Translations under genes and position numbers: made by a program | Notes under the pieces: model-generated | The model's input: the letters and a program-made list of their open reading frames with translations, nothing else | Databases searched by the model: none | Told to the model about the DNA's origin: nothing | NCBI RefSeq assembly: GCF_900091585.1 | Contig: NZ_FMHT01000003.1 | Coordinates: 3,339,501-3,403,500 of the forward strand | Reading direction: 5' to 3' | From: Micromonospora nigra | GTDB taxonomy: Bacteria > Actinomycetota > Actinomycetes > Mycobacteriales > Micromonosporaceae | Length of the DNA stretch: 64,000 nucleotides | Part shown: positions 9,001-16,380 of the stretch, in pieces | Position numbering within the stretch: the stretch's first letter is position 1 | Layout: the number at the start of each line of letters is the position of its first letter

Positions 9001-9172
9001 CAACGGCTTCGCGCCGGGCGAGAGCAGCGACGTGGTGGCCGAGTTCAAGGTGGACAGCGCCCGCCTGCCGCACGGTGCCCAGCTGTGGCGGATCGGCGCG
9101 GACGGCAGTGAGCGGCTCGTCGCCACGCTGGACACCGACGCGTTGACCTGGCGTCAGGTCGGTGCGTCATGA
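6098..9172 (+). CDS. Giant SseB-domain protein with Pro-rich linker and novel C-terminal domain
   Basis: A 1,024-residue protein beside a type VII locus. An N-terminal SseB-like domain (about residues 5-130: MRDALHANDQQLYFRILA..VLAFTSVEAM..WWLAVNPGLPVEGYLP) is followed by about 570 residues of Pro/Arg/Thr-rich, probably disordered linker, a second SseB-like domain (about 709-825, with WSFAVNPGTPVGAKLPGEQI) and a C-terminal domain of about 155 residues containing YYLERGYDRVSGFV, YRIPYGG and GWVIERPPFRGNGFAPG. That last domain I do not recognise. Linker DNA contains tandem repeats (6779-6838, 7937-8008, 8031-8170). GTG 6098 is nine bases from GGAGG; GTG 6092 is the alternative but too close. 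The stop overlaps the next gene (ATGA). Confidence 0.82.
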   Translation: MTEWEPATEAEAAMRDALHANDQQLYFRILARTHLLLPVSPESAAGQAPTGWGTWTTAGRTHVLAFTSVEAMRACLGEHAGASRRASYLELADSWPNHEWWLAVNPGLPVEGYLPAWYVAQLSRGDVRLPGRTMGARARLERVEALARARDNVTGPGRPGPAPTARPEAPRGVARPDATPAAPVPPRAEVSEPAPPSPRSPAAGRSVPPPAVSPPPGREPDAGAPSTWGADSASPSGWGADSASPSSVGRGDPREAANGRPTRTGRPDPGWPPPEHPDPRANRRQADTGQRSFFEPASARGHRGDGGRPGGRAVPPGRFASGSQPFPRRRPSGEPVPETPTHAFPASTGGEATVALPTPGADAVRSPGPPAEENTVPFRVPSVAGRAWPAPDAGPQAGPDTDVTQTLPRRRPTPPPSDDQPESVAEPVSAPPAPRRGFTPIVIEGTLVEARDASATSGQAAPAPYPGRPAGDGDPVEQPPARPAPDLWTPRRSAPAVTPPDLAPAADAAGVTHDLGSPNGVDDPAATRPVSGQGPPEHVSSGQANPERVAQEPESPATSLFEPTNSARVDPPTTASLFEPVRPARAEGAVSDRAATSAGSPGTPVADHPPAAQSDEPTVTMEHGRSDEPTVTMEHGRSDATPTEPIPAGPAESGSDALTEPIVAGSAGEAATEPIFAGSAGDAATEPIHTGSAGAATASTVGFVPANEVEEDLLSAADAGSTDTFLSTLLLARVLLPVAAASAPGSRPGEPGFVWRTEQTDGETFVVVYTSPERLADHTVTGVETVLVRFVQLIRRWPDEAWSFAVNPGTPVGAKLPGEQIVGLANWAAEVGLGDDAGGEPEPPATEPEPASRARTTPPAIDPARPVVMQKAVAPSQLAYYLERGYDRVSGFVHRAGELAHLSTPAELYDALGLGHPDSPFDRAAEEVYVLRWPAYRPSLYRIPYGGQNEPAMRAMEGWVIERPPFRGNGFAPGESSDVVAEFKVDSARLPHGAQLWRIGADGSERLVATLDTDALTWRQVGAS
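6779..6838 (+). repeat. 30-bp tandem repeat in SseB-protein linker
   Basis: Two 30-bp copies encode WGADSASPSG followed by WGADSASPSS in the disordered linker. In-frame unit length means copy changes would lengthen or shorten the linker without breaking the gene. Confidence 0.75.
7937..8008 (+). repeat. 36-bp perfect tandem repeat in SseB-protein linker
   Basis: Two identical adjacent 36-bp copies (7937-7972, 7973-8008) encode SDEPTVTMEHGR twice. Immediately downstream (about 8031-8170) is a looser repeat encoding TEPI plus AGSAG four times. The exact identity suggests a recent duplication. Confidence 0.85.
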
Positions 9173-9534
9173 TCCGCGACGGCTACGTGGCCCGCTGGCA
9201 GGGGCGGGAGTACCAGGCCAGCCCCGACGGCGACGACGTGCGGCTGTACCAGCCCGAACCGGGTGACGGCTTCACCGAGGTGCATCCCGGACGGCACGTG
9301 CGGGTGGTGCCGGTGGACGAGGTCGACGACCTCGCGTACGTGCGGACCACCTGCACCTGGCAGGGGCAGCCGTTCGTGGTGCTCGCCGAGCATGACGGCT
9401 GGCTGCGGGTCGAGTACACCGGCGGTCGCTGGCCGGTCGCCCAGGCGATGAGGTTGGAGGTCTTCGACTTCGGGGTCTACCAGGGCTGGGCCCCCGCCGC
9501 CCAGGTGACGGACCTGCGCGAACAGCGCGTCTGA
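9169..9534 (+). CDS. Small partner protein of the SseB fusion (possible immunity protein or chaperone)
   Basis: A 121-residue acidic protein I cannot assign to a named family. Its ATG lies inside the stop of the SseB-domain gene (ATGA), so it is translationally coupled. It has no signal peptide or membrane helix. Aromatic, beta-rich segments (GYVARWQGREYQAS, VRLYQPEPGDGF, GGRWPVAQAMRLEVFDFGVYQGWAP) suggest a compact beta domain. Strict coupling behind a large protein with a novel C-terminal domain at an ESX locus would fit an immunity protein or a dedicated chaperone; that is inference only. Confidence 0.75.
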   Translation: MIRDGYVARWQGREYQASPDGDDVRLYQPEPGDGFTEVHPGRHVRVVPVDEVDDLAYVRTTCTWQGQPFVVLAEHDGWLRVEYTGGRWPVAQAMRLEVFDFGVYQGWAPAAQVTDLREQRV

Positions 9535-9535
9535 G

Positions 9536-10468
9536 TCACGACTTCGTCCAGCGCAGGATCTCCCCGAGCACCAGTTCCGAGGCCTCGACGTGCGGGAAGT
9601 GCCCCACCCCGTCGAGCAGCCGCCACTCGTACGGCGCCGTGACGTACCGACCGGACCCCTGGGCGGTGCGGGGCAGCGAGGCCAGATCGTCCGAGCCGTG
9701 CAGTTGCAGGGTCGGCGTGACCAGCGGCTTCTGCATGAGCCGGACGAAGCGGTACCCGTGCAGCCGCAGCACCGACCGGAACGCCCACCGGTAGCCCTCC
9801 AGCGCGCAGAAGGCGGCCTGGGGGATCCGCATGGCCTGCCGGCAACACTGCGCGTACGCGGCGAAGTCGGGTCCCGTCACCCAGCGTGACCCGCCCCAGC
9901 GGCGCAGGATCTCCTCCACCGCTGCCCCGTCGTCCCGGGTCAGCACGTGCTCGTACCGGGGCAGCTGGAACTTCAGGGTCGGCGTCGAGGCGGTGAACTG
10001 CCCACGCGGGTCGGCGAAGATGGCGGCGCGCAGCCGCAGCGGATGCGGTGCGCCCAGCACCACCAGCCGGCGCACCAGGGACGGGTGGAACGAGGCCACC
10101 GTCCAGGCGATCATGCCGCCCGCGCCGGTGCCCACCACCGTCGCCGAGCGTTCCCCCAGGCCACGGATCAGGCCGGCGACGTCGGCGGCGAGCGTGTAGC
10201 CGTCGTACCCCCGGGGTGGCTTGTCGCTGGCGCCGTAGCCGCGCAGGTCGACGGCGACGGCCCGGAACCCGGCGTCCGCGACCGCCGGCAGCATCTCGTG
10301 CCACGCCCACCAGTGCTCGGGGAAGCCGTGCAGGAACAGCACCATGGGGCCGGTGCCCGCCTCGACCACGTGGAACCGGCTGCCGTTGGCGCCGACGAAC
10401 CGGTGCGTCCACGGCCCCTCGGTGAGGACGCAGGACTCGTCGACGGCCCCGCCACGCTGCTCGGTCAT
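9536..10468 (-). CDS. Alpha/beta hydrolase of the epoxide hydrolase family, nucleophile missing
   Basis: A 310-residue alpha/beta-hydrolase most like epoxide hydrolases: HGFP oxyanion motif at 48-51 (FLHGFPEHWWAWHE), DLRGYGASDKP, a cap region rich in Arg/Trp, acid region LHGSDDLAS and catalytic-His region GVGHFPHVE. At the nucleophile elbow, however, the usual VGHDWGG is VGTGAGG: residue 115, normally Asp (or Ser), is Gly. So fold and two triad members are kept but the nucleophile is absent, arguing for a non-hydrolytic role or another chemistry. ATG 10468 is the only good start. It converges on the SseB partner gene with one base between stops. Confidence 0.85.
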   Translation of the reverse strand: MTEQRGGAVDESCVLTEGPWTHRFVGANGSRFHVVEAGTGPMVLFLHGFPEHWWAWHEMLPAVADAGFRAVAVDLRGYGASDKPPRGYDGYTLAADVAGLIRGLGERSATVVGTGAGGMIAWTVASFHPSLVRRLVVLGAPHPLRLRAAIFADPRGQFTASTPTLKFQLPRYEHVLTRDDGAAVEEILRRWGGSRWVTGPDFAAYAQCCRQAMRIPQAAFCALEGYRWAFRSVLRLHGYRFVRLMQKPLVTPTLQLHGSDDLASLPRTAQGSGRYVTAPYEWRLLDGVGHFPHVEASELVLGEILRWTKS

Positions 10469-10546
10469 GTCGACAGCCTAGGCCCCCGGGCCCGGCCACC
10501 GCCGGACCCGTCGAGGCACCTGGCCTGTCTGCGGGGGCGATCCTGA

Positions 10547-11043
10547 TCAGTCCGTGACGATGCTCTTGGCGATGCCGGGCCCACAGTCCACGTCGGTGAG
10601 CGGGGCGGTGACCTTCAGGGCGACCACCGCGCCGGTCGCCAGTTCCCCGGCGCCGGGACCGTGCAGGGCGTACTCCACCCCGTCGTCGGTCAGCAGGCCG
10701 TAGCAGGGGCCGGAGCCGCCGCGGATGATCCGCCCGGCGACGACGTTCGCGGGGCGGTTGTCGGTCGGCGTGCGGGGCGGTTTGACCGAGGTGCCGATGC
10801 TGGGCGGCGGCACGCTCGACAGCGGCGGCCCGGACGATCGCCCCGACGGTGCGACCGGGGTGGTCGACGCGGCGGGTGTCTCCGGTGGCCCGGTGGTCGA
10901 CGAGAGGCCCGTGGCGGGCGGCGGGCCCCCGGGGACGACTCGCCCGTTCCCGGGTCACCTCCGGTGGCGCACGCGGTCAGGGACAGCAGCGGGAGAGCCA
11001 GCAGCCCGGCCACGGCCGGCGTGAGGAGTGAGGGCAGGCGCAT
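10547..11043 (-). pseudogene. Lipoprotein gene broken by a one-base frameshift
   Basis: The reading frame from ATG 11043 gives a clear lipoprotein signal (MRLPSLLTPAVAGLLALPLL then LTAC lipobox) and continues ATGGDPGTGESSPG. The conserved-looking C-terminus (NVVAGRIIRGGSGPCYGLLTDDG to GIAKSIVTD, stop at 10547) lies in another frame. The third frame reads a normal Pro/Ser/Thr linker (TGLSSTTGPPETP..SVPPPSIGTS) between them. Adding one G to the C5/G4 run at about 10925-10934 restores a single 165-residue lipoprotein. Either a real frameshift or a homopolymer sequencing error. Function of the intact protein is unknown. Confidence 0.7.
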
Positions 11044-11163
11044 CCCTGTCCGACGCGGCGGCCCGCCGGTCGGTTCCACGGACCCAGGTCCGCGCACCGT
11101 CGGCCCGCAGTTCATGCACGATCGGCCCCCGGTTCCGCGCACGGTCGACCGCCGGTTCCACGG

Positions 11164-11203
11164 CAGCGGCGCCCGGGCGGAGTCGACCGCCCGGGCGCCG
11201 CTG
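11164..11203 (-). terminator. Hairpin terminator of the M6 protease gene
   Basis: A perfect 17-bp stem (11164-11180 with 11187-11203) with loop AGTCGA lies 20 bp beyond the stop of the metalloprotease gene. No U tract. Nothing else is seen between it and the lipoprotein start. Confidence 0.8.
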
Positions 11204-11222
11204 TTCGTGCTCGGTCAGCTGG

Positions 11223-13664
11223 TCAGCTGATCCGGATCTTCAACGTGGTGCCGTTCTGCTTGAGCACCCGGATCTTCGTCCCGGTGGCCGGCAGCTTGAC
11301 GCCGTGGTTCGGCAGCTCCTCGTAGAAGTACTTCTTGGTGTCGTCGAACAGGGGTGCCGCCGCCTGACCGCGGATGTAGTGCGGCTGGCTGTTGATGTGC
11401 AGCGTGAACGAGTCGGCCTTCTTCAGGCTGAACGGGGCATCGTAGACCTGCACCCGGGCCCGCCACGGCTGGCCGGTCAGGTTGTAGATCGGGCGCGGAC
11501 GCGCGTCGATGTACAGGTTCCGACCCTCACCCGGGTGGTTGACGGTGTCGTTGTCCGCCCACCGGGTGTTCCAGTACGAGATGAGCAGGCCCTCCTGGTA
11601 CGCGTAGTGGTCCACCCAGTCGGGCCGGGTGTTCGCGTAACCGAAGTAGTACGGGCCGGTCTCCAGGTACTTGTCGTACGAGACGTACGACCGGTGCCCG
11701 GCGATGTAGTAGTTGTCGAAGGCCTTGGTGTAGGTCTCCTCCTGGATGCTCCAACCGTCCAGCGTCCAGTCGCCGGCGCCGTTCTCGGCACCGTCGGCCA
11801 GGACCGTCTCGCCGTCGGCGGTCACGGTGATCGCGTCACCGAAGAACCCGCCCGAGCTGACGCCGCCGTCGGTGGAGTAGCGGAACCGGAACTGCGCCAC
11901 CTGGCCGGCCGCGAAGTCCATCGGGATGGTGATGTCGACCCACTGGCCGCCGCTGCTGCCGTCGAGTGCCGGACGGCCCGCGACCTCGGGGATCGGCTTG
12001 CCGTCCACGGTGCCCGGCAGGGCCTGCCAGGTCTGCCCGCCGTCGAGGGACGCCTCGAAGTACAGGTAGTCGTACCCGGTCTCGATGTTGTAGCGGCCCT
12101 GCATCGACAGCGACGCCGACGTCTTCCCGGTGAGGTCCAGCGTCCGGGTCATCGTGGTGTTCAGGTTGTCGTCGTTGCCGGAGAAGAACTGCTTCTCGCC
12201 CTCGAACGGCGCGCCGTTGTCGAAGGCGTACTCCCGCTGCGGCAGCACGACCACCACGGCCTGCGGTTTCTTGGAGTTGTACTCCTGCGGGCCCAGCGTC
12301 ATGGTGCGCTTCTGCCCGGCCACGACCACCTCGTAGTCGAGCCAGCCGAGCTGGAGCTTGTTCCACGCGCCCAGGTCGCCGCCGCGCTCGCCGATGCCGC
12401 CGTCGTTCTTGCCGCCGAGGCGGCTCTGGGCCATCAGCGTCCAGTGTTCGTTGTTGTTGTCGGCGGAGGCACCGATGTTGTAGTCGTCCGGCAGACCGAG
12501 GTCGTGGGCGTACTCGTGGTAGAACACGCTCCGGCCGCCGTTCTCCGGCTGGATCGTGTAGTCACCGATCCACACGCCCGTGTTACCGATCTGGGTGCCA
12601 CCCGCCGGGAAGTTCGGCGGGCCGGTGACGCCCTGGTCGGTGGCGAAGGCGTACCAGCGGTGGCTCCAGATGGCGTCTTCACCCTGGATCGGGTCGCCGT
12701 CGGCCATGTCGCCGCCGGCGTGCACGATCTGGAAGTGGTCGATGTAGCCGTCCGACTCGTTGAAGTCGCCGTCACCGTCGTGGTCGTACCGGTCCCACTG
12801 GTCCATCGCCTGGACGTCCGCGGCGATCTGGGCGTCGGTGCGGCCCTGGGCCTTCTGGTCGGCCACCCACTGGTTGGCGGCGTCGCGGACCAGCGCCCAG
12901 ACGTTGTTGCAGACGATCGAGGCGCAGACGACCGGGTCGCCGGTGGGGTCGTCGTCGGCCTTCGGGTCGCCCGACCGGCCGTAGCGGGCCTCGTTGTAGT
13001 CGACCTTCACCCAGTTGGTGACCTCGCCGTCCACGCTGTACCGACCCGAGGACTGCGCCTCGTAGTACTGCTTGACCGACTCGTCACCGGGGGCGGTGCC
13101 GAAGTAGAGCTTGCGGTAGTGCTCCGCGCTGTAGTCCGGCTGCCACACGGTCGAGTTGTCGACCGCCCGGTTGGGCTCCGGGATCTCGTTGTGCAGCGGA
13201 CCGTCGAACTTCGTCGGCCCGGGCCGGTTCGGGTCGAGGTCCTTGTCCGGGTAGTCCGGGTGCCGCTCGTTGCCGAACTCCGCCAGGATCACGAAGATGT
13301 TGTCGGTCTTCTCCCGGGACAACTCGACGTACTGGTCCTTCTTGGCGGCCTTGCCGCCGCGCAGCGTACGGGCGTTGGCGCCCGGGGCGCCGGCGGCGGT
13401 CTCGCCGACCTTCACGACCGTGCTGCCGTTGATTCGCTCTGCCTTGGCCCGGCCGGAGAGGACCGAGGTCAGGCCCTCCTGACGCAGCGCCCGGCGCTTC
13501 TCCTCCAGCGGGTTCGGCAGGTCGTGGTCGGCGTGGGCGTGGTCGGCGGCCGACGGGGCGGCCTCCGGCACGAGTGACTGCGGGGCGGCGGTGGCCGATG
13601 GTCCGACCGCCAACCCTGTCGCCGTCAGCGAGAGCCCGAGCAGACCCACTGCGACTTTGCGCAC
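11223..13664 (-). CDS. Secreted M6-family (immune inhibitor A-like) metalloprotease
   Basis: An 813-residue exported zinc protease of peptidase family M6. A signal peptide (VRKVAVGLLGLSLTATGLAV, cleavage likely after ATAA near residue 27) is followed by an acidic propeptide-like region and the catalytic domain with HEYAHDLGLPDD at about residue 380 (HExxHxxGxxD). The C-terminal half contains an immune-inhibitor-A-type beta domain (LYFEASLDGGQTWQ, WVDITIPMDF) as seen in InhA proteases. GTG 13664 is six bases from GGAGG. It is flanked by its own terminator and a long upstream region, so it is probably monocistronic. Role: extracellular protein degradation. Confidence 0.93.
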   Translation of the reverse strand: MRKVAVGLLGLSLTATGLAVGPSATAAPQSLVPEAAPSAADHAHADHDLPNPLEEKRRALRQEGLTSVLSGRAKAERINGSTVVKVGETAAGAPGANARTLRGGKAAKKDQYVELSREKTDNIFVILAEFGNERHPDYPDKDLDPNRPGPTKFDGPLHNEIPEPNRAVDNSTVWQPDYSAEHYRKLYFGTAPGDESVKQYYEAQSSGRYSVDGEVTNWVKVDYNEARYGRSGDPKADDDPTGDPVVCASIVCNNVWALVRDAANQWVADQKAQGRTDAQIAADVQAMDQWDRYDHDGDGDFNESDGYIDHFQIVHAGGDMADGDPIQGEDAIWSHRWYAFATDQGVTGPPNFPAGGTQIGNTGVWIGDYTIQPENGGRSVFYHEYAHDLGLPDDYNIGASADNNNEHWTLMAQSRLGGKNDGGIGERGGDLGAWNKLQLGWLDYEVVVAGQKRTMTLGPQEYNSKKPQAVVVVLPQREYAFDNGAPFEGEKQFFSGNDDNLNTTMTRTLDLTGKTSASLSMQGRYNIETGYDYLYFEASLDGGQTWQALPGTVDGKPIPEVAGRPALDGSSGGQWVDITIPMDFAAGQVAQFRFRYSTDGGVSSGGFFGDAITVTADGETVLADGAENGAGDWTLDGWSIQEETYTKAFDNYYIAGHRSYVSYDKYLETGPYYFGYANTRPDWVDHYAYQEGLLISYWNTRWADNDTVNHPGEGRNLYIDARPRPIYNLTGQPWRARVQVYDAPFSLKKADSFTLHINSQPHYIRGQAAAPLFDDTKKYFYEELPNHGVKLPATGTKIRVLKQNGTTLKIRIS

Positions 13665-13991
13665 GTGGTACCTCCGGTGTGAGGGAACCGGCCCTACGGG
13701 GGTTGGGGCCGGTGATTGCGGTCCCACGTATGGGACCACTGGTGAACATAGGCACTGGAGTTACTCGTGTGAAGGAGCGTGCGTTGCTTTGTTGCAGATT
13801 CTTGTTGGAAAAGCTTTCCAGTGTCATGTGCTCGGCGACCGGCCCGACCGTCCTGAGCAGGCAGGACAGCGCGCCGATGGGCGTGAATCAGCGATCCTGC
13901 TCCACCCTCCGGAAGATAACGAAAGAGGCACGAATGACAATGGGTGGCGGTCCGCGTGGACCGCCACCCATCTCAGTGAGTACGCCCGTCG
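13665..13991. other. Divergent-side leader region of the M6 protease and acs terminator
   Basis: 327 bp without a gene. The left part is the leader of the protease gene (GGAGG at 13671-13675). The centre (about 13740-13830) is AT-richer than its surroundings and includes the imperfect inverted repeat TGGAAAAGCTTTCCA at about 13807, a plausible promoter/operator zone for the protease. The right end is the acs terminator. I see no coding signal. Confidence 0.5.
13940..13971 (-). terminator. Hairpin terminator of acs
   Basis: A perfect 14-bp stem (13940-13953 with 13958-13971) and four-base loop GCGT lies 20 bp beyond the acs stop codon on the minus strand. No U tract. Confidence 0.8.
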
Positions 13992-15986
13992 TCAGTCCTC
14001 GTCGGACTTCGCGCCACTCATCCCCGAGCTGATCAACTCCATCACCGACGAGTCCTGGAGAGTGGTCACGTCGCCCAGCGACCGGTTCTCCGCCACGTCC
14101 CGCAGCAACCGACGCATGATCTTGCCGGAGCGGGTCTTCGGCAACTCCGGCACCAGCATGATCTGCCGGGGCTTGGCGATCGGGCCGAGCGTCCTCGCCA
14201 CGTGGTTGCGCAACTCGGTGATGAGCTGCTCACCGGCCGCGCCGGAGGTGTCCGTCGTGCCGCGAGGGATGGCGAACGCGACGATCGCCTGCCCCGTCGT
14301 CGGGTCGGTCGCCCCCACCACCGCAGCCTCGGCCACCGACGGATGCGACACCAGCGCCGACTCCACCTCGGTGGTGGAGATGTTGTGGCCCGACACCAAC
14401 ATCACGTCGTCCACGCGGCCCAGCAGCCAGATGTGCCCGTCGTCGTCCTTCTTCGCGCCGTCACCGGCGAAGTAGACCCAGTCGCCGCCCCCGCCGCCGC
14501 CCGCGCCCGCCCCGAACCGGGACCAGTAGGTCTCGACGAACCGGTTGTCGTCGCCCCAGATCGTGCGCAGCATCGACGGCCACGGCTCGCGCAGCACCAG
14601 GTAGCCGCCCCCGCCGTTGGGCACGGGTTGACCCTGGTCATCGACCACGTCAGCCACGATCCCCGGCAGCGGGGCCATCGCCGAACCCGGCTTCGTGGCG
14701 GTGACGCCCGGCAACGGCGAGATCATGATCGCGCCGGTCTCGGTCTGCCACCAGGTGTCCACGATCGGCAGTTCGCCACGGCCCACGTGCTGCCTGTACC
14801 ACATCCACGCCTCGGGGTTGATCGGCTCACCCACGCTGCCCAGCAGCCGCAGGGACGACAGGTCGTGCCCGGCCGGGAGATCCTCGCCCCACTTCATCAT
14901 CGTGCGGATCAGCGTCGGAGCCGTGTACAGGATGGTGACCCGGTAACGGTCCACGATCTCCCAGAACCGTCCCTTGTGCGGGGTGTCCGGGGTGCCCTCG
15001 TACATGACCTGGGTGGCACCGTTGGCCAGCGGGCCGTACACGATGTAGGAGTGACCGGTCACCCAGCCGATGTCGGCGGTGCACCAGTAGACGTCCGTCT
15101 CCGGCTTGAGGTCGAACACCGCGTGCGCCGTGTACGCCGCCTGGGTCAGGTAACCGCCGGTGGTGTGCAGGATGCCCTTCGGTCGGGCCGTGGTGCCGCT
15201 GGTGTAGAGGATGAACAGCGGGTGCTCGGCGTCGAACGGCTGCGCCGTGTGCTCGGCCGACGCGGTCTCCACCGTCTCGTGCCACCAGTGGTCCTTCGCC
15301 GACCAGGCGACCTCCTCGCCGGTGCGGCGCAGCACCAGCACATGCTCCACGGACGGACAGTTCGCCACCGCCTCGTCCACCGTCGGCTTCAACGCCGACG
15401 GCTTACCGCGCCGGTAACCCCCGTCAGCGGTGATCACCACCTTGGCGCTGGCGTCCTGGATCCGGTTGCTCAGCGAGTCGGCGGAGAAGCCACCGAAGAC
15501 GACGCTGTGCGTGGCGCCGATCCGGGCGCACGCCAGCATCGCCACCGCCGCCTCCGGCACCATCGGCAGGTAGATCGCCACCCGGTCGCCGGCCATGACA
15601 CCCAGATCGGTCAGCGCGTTCGCCGCCTGGCAGGTCATCCTGTGCAGATCGGCGTACGTGATGGTGCGGGTGTCGCCCGGTTCGCCCTCCCAGTGGATGG
15701 CGACCTTGTCGCCCCGGCCCGCCTCCACATGCCGGTCCAGGCAGTTGTACGCCACGTTGAGCTGCCCGCCCACGAACCACGTCGCAAACGGCGCCTTCGA
15801 CCAGTCCAGCACCTGGTCCCACTGTCGCGCCCAGGTGAGCCGGCCGGCCTGTCGCTCCCAGAAGGCCAGCCGGTCGGCGTCCGCGTCGGCGTACGCGTCT
15901 GCGGTGACGTTGGCGTTGGCGGCGAGATCGGCCGGCGGCGGGAACTGGCGCGTCTCGTTCAGCAGATTGGCCAAAGCCTCGCTCAT
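13992..15986 (-). CDS. acs: Acetyl-CoA synthetase (AMP-forming)
   Basis: Converts acetate, ATP and CoA to acetyl-CoA via acetyl-AMP in the cytoplasm. The 664-residue protein shows the Acs family features: FVGGQLNVAYNCLDRH, the AMP-binding motif YTSGTTARPKGILHT, WWQTETG, the GRVDDV hinge and the C-terminal PKTRSGKIMRR containing the lysine that is acetylated to silence the enzyme in well-studied homologues. A Gly-rich insertion (GAGAGGGGGG) precedes DWVYFAGD. ATG 15986 sits at the edge of an 80-bp tandem duplication that supplies GGAG as ribosome-binding site. Order next to the HAD and tad genes resembles M. tuberculosis Rv3667-Rv3654c. Confidence 0.97.
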   Translation of the reverse strand: MSEALANLLNETRQFPPPADLAANANVTADAYADADADRLAFWERQAGRLTWARQWDQVLDWSKAPFATWFVGGQLNVAYNCLDRHVEAGRGDKVAIHWEGEPGDTRTITYADLHRMTCQAANALTDLGVMAGDRVAIYLPMVPEAAVAMLACARIGATHSVVFGGFSADSLSNRIQDASAKVVITADGGYRRGKPSALKPTVDEAVANCPSVEHVLVLRRTGEEVAWSAKDHWWHETVETASAEHTAQPFDAEHPLFILYTSGTTARPKGILHTTGGYLTQAAYTAHAVFDLKPETDVYWCTADIGWVTGHSYIVYGPLANGATQVMYEGTPDTPHKGRFWEIVDRYRVTILYTAPTLIRTMMKWGEDLPAGHDLSSLRLLGSVGEPINPEAWMWYRQHVGRGELPIVDTWWQTETGAIMISPLPGVTATKPGSAMAPLPGIVADVVDDQGQPVPNGGGGYLVLREPWPSMLRTIWGDDNRFVETYWSRFGAGAGGGGGGDWVYFAGDGAKKDDDGHIWLLGRVDDVMLVSGHNISTTEVESALVSHPSVAEAAVVGATDPTTGQAIVAFAIPRGTTDTSGAAGEQLITELRNHVARTLGPIAKPRQIMLVPELPKTRSGKIMRRLLRDVAENRSLGDVTTLQDSSVMELISSGMSGAKSDED

Positions 15987-16148
15987 GCCGGCACTCCGCT
16001 TCGCTGCGTGCCGTCATGAGGCACCAGGGCACTGAGTTGATGATTCGTTCGCTGCCGCTCGCTCATGCCGGCACTCCGCTTCGCTGCGTGCCGTCATGAG
16101 GTACCAGGGCACTGAGTTGATGATTCGCTCGCTGCCGCTCGCTCATGC
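15981..16148. repeat. 80-bp tandem duplication spanning the acs start
   Basis: Copies at 15981-16060 and 16061-16140 differ at two positions (16022/16102 and 16048/16128), with a third partial start GCTCATGC at 16141-16148. On the minus strand each unit ends GGAGTGCCGGC-ATGAGCGAG, so each copy carries a ribosome-binding site and ATG; the extra ATGs are out of frame with acs (80 is not divisible by three). The unit holds GAGCGAGCGGCAGCGAACG and an imperfect inverted repeat CGGCAC...GTGCCG. Beyond it to 16380 no gene is seen, only leader sequence of the plus-strand gene. Confidence 0.9.
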
Positions 16149-16380
16149 GGTGACTCCCTCGTCGTTCCGTGACCTGCGTCTCTCGGGCAGGTTAGTCCCG
16201 GCCGACTGCGGCGGCGACCGCTGTCCCGGCGACCGCGCCGAGCGGCCAGCCGTACGCGCCGGACGGCGGGCGTCGGTCGGTTGCCGGGCGGCCGGTCGTG
16301 CGTGGCGGCCGGTGGTGGCGGGGGTCGCCTTCCCGCCGGGTCGGCACCGCTGGGGACGGCCGGGTCGCTAGCGTGACGGG

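Noticed and set aside
11028..13577. 849-codon open frame on the plus strand antisense to the M6 protease
   Set aside because: It is the mirror of a strongly supported gene in a high-GC genome; the translation is low-complexity Val/Arg/Gly-rich with no motifs and no ribosome-binding site.
15981..16148. CRISPR array
   Set aside because: Only two direct 80-bp copies with no spacers; nothing CRISPR-like anywhere else in the window.
16192..16380. Minus-strand frame ending GAYGWPLGAVAGTAVAAAVGRD
   Set aside because: Membrane-like ending but no start or ribosome-binding site; the frame continues antisense to the Fic-fold gene.
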